From Antiaris toxicaria (lineage: Eukaryota > Streptophyta > Magnoliopsida > Rosales > Moraceae): 64,000 nt of DNA. The translations under genes were made by a program, and so were the position numbers. The notes under the pieces were generated by a model that was given only the letters and a program-made list of their open reading frames with translations, ran no database searches and was not told where the DNA came from. The stretch lies in NCBI GenBank assembly GCA_035233585.1, contig CP141160.1, forward strand, positions 17,923,499-17,987,498, read 5' to 3'. This document shows, one piece after another, positions 13,321 through 24,391 of this stretch; positions within the stretch are counted from its first letter, which is position 1, and the number at the start of each line of letters is the position of its first letter.

Positions 13321-13507
13321 AGTCAAAGAGTATTTTAGAGAGAGAGAGAAAATTAGTAAATGGTCTCAACTAATCTTCATTAATTAAAATCTGGTATATA
13401 TATACAAGGCCAAACTAATAATTACATCATAACAAACTTAATAACAACCTATAATTCAGTTACAATGGAAAGTCACCAATACATAATCCTAACCAACTTC
13501 CTCAACA
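13321..13507 (-). repeat. 3' LTR of the copia element
   Basis: Starts TGTTGAGG right after the polypurine tract and ends GACT against the GAGAT target duplication. It is about 18 bp shorter than the 5' LTR because of a deletion in the GA-rich part. Confidence 0.88.
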
Positions 13508-13519
13508 TCCCCTCTCAAG

Positions 13520-15161
13520 CTTGTCTTAGATTTATCTGAGACAAGCTTGTTCCTCAGATACTCAAATGTAAGAATACTAAGAGCTGTTGTAAGGATGTCT
13601 GCAACCTCTTCTTCAAATGGTACAGATCTAACATCAATCTTCTTGGACAAGACCTTTTCTTTCACAAAGTGCACATCCATTTCAATGTGCTTAGTACAAA
13701 CAACTGGAATATGTTCCTTTGTTATCACACCAAACAACTGGAATATGTTCCAGTTTGATGTTTAGCTCCTTAAATAGGGATTACAGTTAAATAACTTCTA
13801 CTACAGCTGAAGACAAAACTCTATATTCTGCTTCTGTGTTGAACCGAGTGATGACCTTTTGTTTTCTTGAGCTCCAATTAACTAGCTTCCCTCCTACATA
13901 AACAAAGCATCCACTAGTTGACCTTCTATTATCAACTGAACTGGCCCAGTCAGCATCAGTAAAGCATTCCATATTTAGTATGGAAGCAGGTTTGAAATAA
14001 ATCCTTGCATTCTAAGACCGCTTGAGATACATCAAAATTCTTTTACAAGCTGTCCATGCTCTACTGTAGGTGCTTATATAAATTAACTGAGAAAGCAATA
14101 TCTGGTTCGGTGAAAGTAAGGTACTAAAGAGCACCAATTATTCTTCTGTAAATGGAGGGACTTTCAAATTGTTTACAATCCTACAGGTGAAGCCTTTTGT
14201 TTTGACACATTGGTATGGGATAGCTTTTTAATCCAATCATGTTAGTCTTGACTAAGAGATTATGTAAGTACTTTCGCTGAGTAAGAACTAGGTCATTGTA
14301 ATCTCTGTAAGCTTCTAAGCCTAAGAAGTAGTTCACTGAGCCTAGTGATTTCAAAGCAAATTGAGAATCGAAGTCTACAATAAGCTTAGAGATCAAAGAT
14401 GAGTCTTCACTTGTCAAAAGAATATCATCCACATAAACCAATACCAATAAAAGCTTGTTATTAACTCCACAAAATAATAAGGAATTGTCAAAACTAGCAT
14501 TTGTAAATTCCCAAGCAATTAGAGCTTCTTTAAGCCTATCATATCAAGCTCTTGGGACTTGTTTTAAGCCATATAGAGCTTTCTTGAGTATGCAGACGAG
14601 GTTTGGTTTGTGCTTGTTCTCAAAATCTTCCAGTTGAGACATGAAAGCCATTTCCTATAGTGTGCCATTAAAGAAAGCATTGTTCATATCAACTTGCTGA
14701 ATGTCCCAGCCATATGTCATTGCCAAAGAAAGAACGACTTGGATAGTGGATGATTTAACAACAAGAGTAAATGTTTCAAAGAAGTCCAAACTTACTGTTT
14801 GTTGAAAGCCCTTAGCCACAAACCAAGCTTTGAACCTTTCAATAGTTCCATCAGGTTTATATTTCACTCTAAACAAACACTATTTATTAACTACATTCAT
14901 ATCATCCCTATAAGGAAACAACTCCTAAGTCCCATTCTTTATCAATGACTGAAATTCAACATCCATGGCCTTCTTCCACTCTTGATTAGACAAAGCTTCT
15001 TGTGAAGTGTTAGGTTCAATAAATTTCTCACACAAAAGTGATATAATTGGAAATTGTTTTAGTTTAAAATGCCATTTTTGGAACGAGTAGTCATAGGATG
15101 ATAGGAAGTAATTATTGGAGGAGGTTGTGAAGGTGGGGAGGAAGAAAGTGATTGTAGTCAA
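13520..15161 (-). pseudogene. decayed copia pol: reverse transcriptase and RNase H
   Basis: Read on the minus strand, pieces in order are the RT N-terminal part (near 15030-14925, EALSNQEWKKAMDVEFQSL), the RT core (14876-14655, ending VDMNNAFFNGTL), the YVDDILLT catalytic motif (about 14440-14415), and RNase H (13972-13787, ECFTDADWASSVDNRRSTSG). The frame is broken by in-frame stops, for example just after NGTL and in the ALYGLKQ-like segment, and by shifts. It cannot encode a working polyprotein. Confidence 0.85.
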
Positions 15162-15451
15162 GGACTAGAAGAAAAATCATTGTCATTGGTTATGAATAAA
15201 ATTGAACAAGTTTGAGAAGGTGATGGAGTGAATTTAGGTGTTGGTGAGATATGATTAAAGGATTCGATAGTATTATTTGCTTAAATGTTCTGTTCAAGGA
15301 CTTGTTGAGTTAGATCAGACAGTTGACTTTTAAAAAAATTATTATCAACAATAACAAACGCATCCAAAGCCACGACCACCTCTTCGTCATCCTCTGCTAT
15401 TTTGACTTTTAAAATTTTGTCCTCGTCCTTCATTTCCTTGTCCTGATACCA

Positions 15452-15656
15452 AGTCAAGGAGTATTCTAGAGAAAGAAAGGGAAGCTTAAAGAGAGAAAGA
15501 AATTTGGTAAATGGGCTCAACTGATCTTCACTAATTAGAATCTGGTATATATACATTGCTAGACTAATAATTACATTATAACAAACTTAATAACAACTTC
15601 TAATTCGATTAGAACAAAAAGTCACCAAAACAGAATCCTAACCAACTTCCTCGATA
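15452..15656 (-). repeat. 5' LTR of the copia element
   Basis: Aligns with 13321-13507 along its whole length, for example AACAAACTTAATAACAAC and CCTAACCAACTTCCTC in both. It ends on the PBS side in GACT, directly followed by the tRNA-Met-like PBS. The starting dinucleotide is TA where the other copy has the canonical TG. Confidence 0.88.
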
Positions 15657-18560
15657 GAGATGGTTTAAGTACTGATGATAACTTTAATATATAAATTAAT
15701 TAATTATTCCCTTGATCAAAGAAAGAAGAAAAACCCCCTAAAAACTTCATTAATCCAATAATAAATATTGCTAAATTTGTGTGCACAAAGAGCTAGCTAT
15801 GGTACATACACATGTTATGAGGTCAATACTCAATCACGATAGTGACTCTGCACTAAATTAATTAAAAAATGATCAAGAATCAATATGTTTCTAACTTGAT
15901 GCATCGGATCTAGGAAAGTGACTGCCTAAATTTGTGGCAAAAGAGAAATAAGTCAGCCGCAAATTACATGATGTTTGGCTATTGTATTTGTGTATGAAAT
16001 AAGTAGCTTGCTAGCTAGTGACAATGGTATAAGAAATTAGCGTCAAATATTAATGCCTAATCAGCATCACCCAAAAAGAGCGGCTATTTGAAGAGCTTAA
16101 TTTCATAATAAACAAGTGGGATACATCGATTCTTAAGAGCCATTTTCTTACTCGCACTTTTTATCCGTCAAAATTCTCAGCGTCTTTGGAATCATATTTA
16201 TTTGCTTGTTTGTTTGTTTGGAGTTTTCTTTGTTTTTTTTTTTTTAAATTTTGTTTTTTGTTTTTTGTTTTTTGGTTTTGGGATGGAATATGGAACCATA
16301 GTATGTTGCGTGCCTTTACCTGTGTTTCAGCCATGTGTAAGCACCCTATAGCTCCTTCCATGCAATAAGCATGCTTTTTGACCAACAAGAAAAAAGATAA
16401 AAGGAAGATCTTCCCTTGGGGTTTCAAATTAATGTATGTTTAGGATAGCGTTGAATTAATTGTTGGCCACTTATCTAACTGATTCTTGAGTTTTTAGTGG
16501 CTAATTAATTATAAGTATTAATTTGTTAGTCTAATGGTATAGGGCCGGAGAGATCCGGATTAGGAAGGGGTCGAGAAGGGTTTTGGGTGAGGGGTTTGTG
16601 ACTCTGATTACACTTATAATCTTTATTTCCTATTTTTACTGGAGAACACATTTCATTGAAAAAAAATTAATTTGTTACTGAAGAGAGTCATGATATATAG
16701 TGTACAAAGATTATATGTGTGTCCAAACGTTAACGTTTTTAGTAAAAACATTTTACTATGTAGCAAATGTTGTTTGCTTGAGCTAAATTTCCAATATATA
16801 CTTGCCTATTTTCATATATACATATATATATATTTTTCAATTTTAGCGAATAATTAATAGTTAATTAAAGGTTGATTTTTCAAGCGTATGATATTTACTC
16901 TGGCCTTGAAGAAAAAAAAAAAAAAAAAAAAAAACTTTAACAATGGTGCTGTGTCTTATAGCATTTGTTGTGAAGGTGGGATCTAACAGCTTGATTCCTA
17001 CACAAGGCCAGATAATCCAACACACCGCGAAAATAATAATAATCACGGACATGGGGCATTACAACCAACTGATATTCAATACCAAGTTTATTATTTGTAA
17101 ATTTAAAGGAAACAATAACCTAATTAGTGCATATAAACAAAGAAGACTGACAAAATCGGCAAGAATCAAAATATAACAAAAAGAAAAAACTTTCTTTTAG
17201 AAAAAAAAAAAACGAAAACTATATATATATATAAGAGCAATATATAAATTAAAGCTTGAAAAAACTTTGTGTCAAATCATTTTGGCCGATTTATTTTAAC
17301 ATATCTCACTTTGTGATTATTTATAATGGAATTAATTCATATTGTAGAGCTCATGATCATGCATTAATAGCTCTCTCTCTCTCTCTCTCACATTGTAGAG
17401 CTCATCATGCAAATGAAATTTAAAAAAAAAACATACAGAAGGGTACTCCAAATGAGCTTTTAATTAGTTATATATTAACTTATACAGAGCCCATCATACC
17501 ATAAAGTAATATATTCAATACGTCGAATCTAGCTTTATATCGCAATAGAAAGACATGCATATCCGCGTGGCAACTATTGAAGCCTCTTCATGCGTACAGT
17601 AATCTGTCTTACTATGTCAAAGGAAAATCTCTTTTAGGTTTTCTATTGAACGCGGGGAATTTAACAAGATTCTTTCTTCAGAGTTAAGATGGGAATCTCT
17701 TTTTTCCCTCAAATGCGTTCTTAAAAAAAAAAAAAAAAAACCTAAATAAACAAATTAAAGTAACACTGTTCATCATATGAGTGCATTAATTGGCCACGTG
17801 ATCTGATGGCCCCTTTGTGAGGGTTTATTAATTAATTAGCCAAAGCAAATGCAAATTAATTAGTATCCTTAAAAGAGAGAGAGAGAGAGAGAAGAAAAAC
17901 CATATTGATATTTGTTTTTTTTTTAATGTTAGTGACATCACTTTAATCAAAATTATATTTAATTTTAGCAAGACTTTTTTGGCTATTAGAATTTCTAAAA
18001 ATGCATAAAATTGTAAAGAAAAATTTCCAATGCTAATATTAATTCAAATGACAAATTTCCTCCTCTAGTTATATAAAACTAACATTTTTTGTCGGAGAAA
18101 AAGTTTTCGGTTTTTGGCGCTTTGACCTTGAGCTTTTATTCAAATTACCTCTGAAATTAATATCTAATAAAACATTACAGAATATCTCCTTATCGTTGAA
18201 AGTTGTTACGTGAAGTTCGTTGTCTAAAATTCTAGTTTATGCCCTTCAAAGGAGCTTAGGCCTTTCCGTTCACATTGTAAATATTGTCTTCAATTCGATG
18301 GCACTCTACAATATTTTTTTAATATTTATTTTAATTTTATAAAACAAAGGGTTCAGAGGAAGCTTGCAAATTTAATAATATTTTATGCGACAAAACGACC
18401 AAACCTTTAATTTTTTTGTTTTAATCTCTCTTATACAGTCGTCTTCTCAAGGACTTTATTTAAAGATGTATTTTTAAAACTCTTCTATTTAATTTTTTCG
18501 GCCTCCCTCTTGTTCATGCATTTTTTTAAGCTAGGTTTCATCTTCCCCTTGATTTGTAAT

Positions 18561-18800
18561 CAAAATTTTAGATTTTTATTTTGCAGGATGTCACATTCAA
18601 TTCAAATTCATCTACTAATGTATAGGAAAAAAGATTGCAAATGTTAGGATAAGAAACTTAGATTATACACAACTTAGGTATAACCTAAGTTTCTTATATA
18701 TACTCATATTTGCAATCTTTTATTCTTATAGTACTTTATAAGATGCATTTGAGGACTCGTAATTGAATATGACATCTTAAATTGCAAAACTAAATTTTTG
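18561..18800. repeat. long imperfect foldback (about 240 bp)
   Basis: The left arm (18561-18677) and the reverse complement of the right arm (18683-18800) share GATGTCA-ATTCAATT, AAAAGATTGCAAAT and AAGAAACTTAG-TTATAC in the same order and spacing. RNA from either strand would fold into one long hairpin. It could be a foldback MITE or a small-RNA precursor; the sequence does not decide. Confidence 0.75.
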
Positions 18801-19639
18801 TTTTTTCTTTTCTTTCTGCTTCCATTTTAGACAAAGATGATTGCTTTACTTGCCTTTTGTTGTTGTAAGAGAACAATTCAGTAACAAAAATGGGCACTCC
18901 TAGAGGATCATACCAGATTTTAACTCTATAGTCTCGTTTAAGATTTTTTAATTTGAAAAAGAAATTTGATTCTTTTAATATGTCGGATTCTTGGTTGTAT
19001 AATTAACTGATTTTTTTTTTGGGTTAGTTAAATGGTTGAAAAAGACATTCCTATTCGTTGGCTCTTGGTTAACTTAGCAGCCATGTGCAAATCATAAGTT
19101 AGAGCCAGTGCATAAAATTTATAGAACAAATATCTACTAATTTATTGTTCCGCCTAAAAATTTGTTGTTTTGTTTTTCTGCTAATGAACAAGCCTGGCAA
19201 TTTGTATTAGATTAAAATATGACCTTAATGGTAAAAGCCTTAGCAAACAATTACAAACTTTGTAATGAAAGGTTACAATAGTGAATAAGTTGAATCATAA
19301 TTCCTGGTCAAATGAAAGGCTTGAGAAGTAACAACATAGAGAATAGAGTAAAGAAAAATAAAAATAAAAACCAAAACTCTAAGGAATATACATATATATA
19401 TTTATTGGCACCCATTTTTTTTCCTCACCCTCTACTTAACCATCCACTAAAAAGATTTAAAATTTTAATTATTACTTGTTACGTCAATTTTTTATTCCAA
19501 AAAAAAAAAAACCCTACAATCATATTATAATATTTATCCTTTTTTCACCTACCAAACCGCACCCACAAATTATCTTACCTCATAAGTAGTAAATTCACTA
19601 GTCATTTATGTATTTGTGAAGAATGCCATCAGCTTCTCC

Positions 19640-20290
19640 TTCGGTAGATATTGTAGAATTCTATAAACAGATAGGTCAAAAAAAAGTAAACGAACTCAAA
19701 AAATAAGAAAAAGTTCATGCAAAAAATAGTAAACAAACTATAATAAACCACTCTAGAACAAAACGAACACCAATTCATATATAGATACGATCAAATATTG
19801 TCAAGGAAAAAACACTTTACACCCAATAGTCGATGGATATTGTAGAATTCTACAATAAGAAAAGTTATAAGAATTCAATTAAACGATTCAAAAGTCAAGC
19901 AAAGAAAAAATATAAGAATTCAAAAAATAAGAAAAATTTAATGAAAAAACAGAAAATAAACTCAACAACATGAAAAAGTAATAACGCACAATTCACGGCA
20001 ACATACACCTAATAAACATGAAAAAACAACATATACTCAATAAATAGCATATATATTGCATAATTCTACAATTAAAATAAAAGTTAAACGAATTCGAAAC
20101 ATATTAAACGAATTCAAAAGTCAAGCAAAAAAAAAAAAAACGAATTCAAAAAATAAGAAAAAGTTAATGAAAAAAAAAGCAAACAAACTAAAAAAAAAAA
20201 AAAAAAGGAAACCACTCCAGAATAAAAACACCAACAAAGAAAACAATTCAAATGTAGATTACAATTAAAAATTGTTAAGAAAAAAAAAAG
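19640..20290. repeat. A-rich tandem array, about three units of 190-215 bp
   Basis: The landmark ATTGTAGAATTCTA (19650, 19839, and ATTGCATAATTCTAC at 20055) is followed each time by AAAAAATAAGAAAAA-TTAATG and, in units one and three, GCAAACAAACTA and ACCACTC-AGAA. Units are diverged. The lysine-rich frame that can be read through unit three is a product of the poly-A composition. Confidence 0.7.
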
Positions 20291-21831
20291 GGTTTTACAT
20301 TTTTACAATCACTATTCACGTTCTCCTAGACAATTAGGTTATGGTTTGTTTGTTTGTTTGTTTTTTTTAAGTAAAAACTAGGATAAATAGCGTGTTTTTT
20401 AGAATGGGTGCAATGAGTAATTTTCGTAAATATTGTTGTACTTATGAGTAATTATACTAAAGGATAATATAATAATAAAATAATTTATGAAAAAAGTGGA
20501 AGGAAAAAATAAAGTAGAGAGTGTCAATAGATTTTTGTATAATATTTTAGGGATAAAACTACCATCTTAGGAAGATTTTAGTGGTTGAAATTGATTTAAA
20601 GGATATGTTAGGCCTTTTTAATTTTAAAGATTAAAGGTATAATATTATAATCAAATTCAGCTAAAAGATATCATTATGATATTTAAAAAAATTAAGAAGT
20701 GTATGTGATTTTTTAAGAAAGTATAAATAAAGGGTGAGAGATCGAAACACAAAGTGTTTGATTATGAGCATGAAAGAATCCTTTTTCTCCTTTTTTTTTT
20801 TTTTTTTTTTTGAGAAAAAGCATGAAAGAATTTTAAAAGGTCATAAACATAGTTGGTTGTCAGAACATAAAACAAAAGAGCAAATGCAATGAAGCCCAAG
20901 GAATACGGAAAAAAGGCAAAGGGAGAAAAGCAAGCATCCCAACTTGGGCAGCTTATTGGTTCACCGTAGACATGAAATATGGGTCTGGTACTTTTACCTG
21001 TCCCACTCGATTAATTAATTACTACACCTTACTTTTATGCTCGGATCACATATTGTTTTAAAATACTCATCTAATTTAAATATTTATATTTAAATATAAA
21101 ATTTAAATTATATATATTTAAAGAATTCGAATGAATCAAATATTTCCAAGTAAAATAAGTATTATATGAATTTTTTAAAAAATAAAAATTTAATATTTAC
21201 AATTGAGTTGAATAGTTATAAAATAATGAAATATTCAATTATTTGTATTTTAATAGTTATGTAACCAAATGTATATTGAAATATAAATATTGTGTTTGAA
21301 TCAAATACCAAATTCAGAGCTTATTTAGGAAACTTTTAGATATGGAGTTTTAAAAATGTTTTATTTAGAGTTAAGATGAGTCTTAGATATGTTAGTTTGG
21401 GGTAAATATTTTTGAAAAAAGTTAATTTATATTTTTGCATTTAATGGAAAAATAATTGAAAAAGAGTAATGTTTTTGAAAATATGTGTATTGTTGATTTG
21501 ATAATAAAAAATTAAATTTTTTTATAAATAAATTGTGAAATAATAAATTTTTGAAAAACAAATCCACTCCAAAAAACACCGTTGGAAAAGAGACGGTAAA
21601 GCACCTTCTCTGATGGTGCCCTAAACGGCACTGAATATGTCATCTAAATGAATGGGTCCTTACGGTCAAAATCTCAAAAAGTTTTCTTTTAAATTAGTAA
21701 AATCGATGCCTATAACTCTCCCATTTAACAGCCATATAAATCCCGTACAAGTAATTATTTTTTAACACTCATCTACATGTAATAATTACTAGTTACTCTT
21801 TATATAATATGTTTATATTTTAAAACTTAGG

Positions 21832-22165
21832 ACTTGTTTAGCGAGTATTATAAAGATATTTAAAAAAAAAAGTAAAATTTGAAAAATGTGATTGAGAAAA
21901 AAAATTATTTAAAGTGAAAAAATAAAATATTAAAACTTTATTTAAAAAAATTATTAATATAGATCTTGTTTCATTGATATCAAAATTCTATGTTAATCAA
22001 AAAAATCATCTTATTTAGACTTGTATATATAAAGTTTATTTTTAAAATTTAGAATTTACTAGTATAATTTTAAAATATAAATAATAAAAAATGAAAATAA
22101 TGTAAAAAAAAGTAATAAAAATTAATTTTAATCTCCAACATCAAACCCTCAAAAGGCCTCGGAAA
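21832..22165. mobile_element. MITE family B copy 1 (degenerate)
   Basis: Its middle (ATAGATCTTGTTTC, AAAATTCTATG, AAAATCATCTTATTTAGAC, TTGTATATATAAAGTTT) matches the element at 33468-33810 in the same order. The ends are decayed: GGACTTGTTTAGCGAG on the left and, inverted, GAGGCCTTTTGAGGGTTTG on the right. Confidence 0.6.
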
Positions 22166-24135
22166 CTTTTAAAAACAAGTGACAAGTATCAAAATAAAAT
22201 ACCATATATTTGTGCATTATTACAAAGTATTAATCTTTATATTATATGTGATGTGCTATACGATCGCAAGATAAAAAATTTTAATTGTACATGTAAGAAA
22301 TATCTCAAAGCTGATTGTAACATTTTATTTAAAATTTATTAGTTCATTTACATATATATTTTTTTAGATTTTTTATAATATAATCCTATTTAGAATTATC
22401 GATATAAAAAACAAATATTCTTATAAAATATTATATTAAAATTAATTGATTTTTAAAATAATATATATAATAAAAAATTATAAATTTTGTTTTATAAAGA
22501 TACAACACAAAAAGACAATGGGTATATTTATCACACCTTCTCTGTCCTCTCTCTTCTAGTGCTCCAGAGTGAATGTTTTATTTTGCAGGACTTGGAAAGG
22601 GGACTGCCCTACTCTGCTAATCCTGTCCCTGCTAGCTGTTCTTTAAAGTTGTTCCTAAAAATTCGTAAAAGAACAGTAAATAAATAAATTATGTAAGCTG
22701 TGTCCAGAAACATTGTTGCTGGCATCCACCAATAGTACACCGTGCATGCATGATCCATATATATGTACTGATAACACTCTTATAGACTTTTGCAATGTTA
22801 ACTAGCCTTTTTGGTCAATAAGAAGCCTAGCACCATGACTTACAAATAGCGCAAAACATGCACTTGGACAGCTACTGTCACGGATGTTTGTTCCTTTAAT
22901 CCATACTTAAAGTAATAAGGTTATAGTCCTTCTTTTACTGTTTTTTTTTTTTTTTTTAAGTATGTAATTGGATCCAAAGTGACCTATACATTCCCTAAGA
23001 AAACATGCAGAATTCATTTGGTTCACTTTGAGTTTAAGTTTCAAAAATATTTTAAAGTTGAGTTAAGTTTTAAAAATGTATATTTGATTAAAAATAAATT
23101 GTTTGAAATTAAAAAAATAAAAATTTAAAATATATTCAAAAAATAGTAATAATATAGAACATATTTCATTTATTTTAAAAGTTTTTGTAATTTGATATTT
23201 CAATCTCCTTTCTCATTTTAAAGTGTATCTGAAAGAGAATCGAGTACTTATTAGTTGTGAATGTTTAAATAAAATGAACCATTGTATAAATATATTTTGC
23301 TTCAGAACAAAACAATTAGAAACCAACCAACCATCCCCCTAAGAAGTGAAGTAAATAAACTAAATTGGGGAGGATAAAGTTCATATTCTTCTTAATCCGC
23401 ACATAACTAATTATTTAATTTAGCTATCATGTGGAGAGCGGATCAAATAGAACAACATTTATGGCTGTGATTTTTCTTGTGACTTGTTTTTAGTTTTTAA
23501 AAAGAAAGTATAGTTAACATCAAAGATTAGCGGTGCATCTCAATTAAGTTAACACTCGCAATTAGCCTAACCCTATACCAACTTACATATTATCAGTTGA
23601 TAATATTATTTGTAGTACTAAGAATGGTAATTGTCACACTCACAGCTTCATCTCTTGGTCGTGATTATTACGCCTTCTGGCAAGGGAGAAGTACTTTTAC
23701 ACAAACAAACTAATTATTAACATTTCTAAATCTCACCTCAAACGAAAAATGGCCAAATTTTCTTTCGGAATCTTAATGCTTTAGTTGCGAATTTTTTTGT
23801 AAAGAGAGAGAGAGAAAGGCGAGGATTAGACAACACAATGATCTATCATGAAAAGCAAGCAAGCAATTTGAGAGATTAGATTAAACAAAACGTTATTATT
23901 ATTTTTAATTTATAGGAGCATTTAAACTCTATATCTTTAATGAAACCATATTTTCATTAAGTTATATACATAACAACGACAAAAAGTTAAATTTGGTAAG
24001 TTAGAAAACAAAGCGCATAAAAATGTGTTGAAAAAGTAGCCATGTTGTAGATGCCGACTAGCTATATACTAGCACTTATTCTTTATGGCCTGCCGCTGGG
24101 GAGAGAGAGCTCAATGGAAAGAGAATCGATGGAAG

Positions 24136-24143
24136 TATATAAG
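24136..24143 (+). promoter_or_regulatory. candidate TATA box of the AGL12-like gene
   Basis: TATATAAG lies about 250 bases before the start codon at 24392, in a purine-rich stretch with a GAGAGAGAG tract just upstream (near 24101). The position would allow a leader of about 220 bases. This is a prediction from motif and distance only. Confidence 0.45.
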
Positions 24144-24391
24144 GCTTTGAACCTTCAATACGAGAAAGGCAACTTCAAGAGAAGTTTTGAGAGCCAGATC
24201 GTACAACTGCAACAGCCTCGAAGCTAGTTCAAACTAGTGGGGGGTTGTCTGCACAAAATTCGCAGCTACAACAGACCTAAATTTGACTGATTTTGTGAAT
24301 CCTAAATAAAAAAGAAGCCGAGTTTTTGCCGATTCATTTTCATTGTCAATACTATAAGCAGTACTACACTTGTAACTAGTACTGAATAAAA

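Larger units (their letters stand above)
13321..15656 (-). mobile_element. Ty1/copia LTR retrotransposon, internally deleted
   Basis: The element is on the minus strand. The 5' LTR is 15452-15656 (205 bp) and the 3' LTR is 13321-13507 (187 bp); they are diverged copies starting TGTTGAGGAAG / TATCGAGGAAG. Immediately inside the 5' LTR is TGGTATCAGG (15451-15442), the usual copia primer binding site for initiator tRNA-Met. Immediately before the 3' LTR is a polypurine tract, GAGAGGGGA (13516-13508). The 5-bp target duplication GAGAT flanks it exactly (13316-13320, 15657-15661). Only about 1.9 kb of interior remains. RT and RNase H are recognisable, while gag, protease and integrase are gone apart from a short charged stretch near 15300-15440. 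LTR divergence and stops show an old, inactive copy. Confidence 0.9.
15662..24135. other. AT-rich intergenic region with foldback, tandem array and MITEs
   Basis: No credible gene. Contents seen: a SINE-like A-box sequence near 16531-16600, poly-A near 16911-16934, (CT)n at 17371-17390, (AG)n at 17874-17892, a long foldback at 18561-18800, an A-rich tandem array at 19640-20290, poly-T near 20791-20811, a MITE-like stretch at 21310-21590 and a second MITE at 21832-22165. The last 2 kb before 24135 is the upstream region of the MADS-box gene; no further motif could be supported there. Confidence 0.6.

Noticed and set aside
16531..16600. tRNA-like sequence with a perfect A-box match (TAGTCTAATGG)
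   Set aside because: No convincing B box, no cloverleaf with an acceptor stem; at most a SINE head.
20056..20268. Lysine-rich 70-residue frame
   Set aside because: Made of poly-A runs within an A-rich tandem repeat; no start context or homology.
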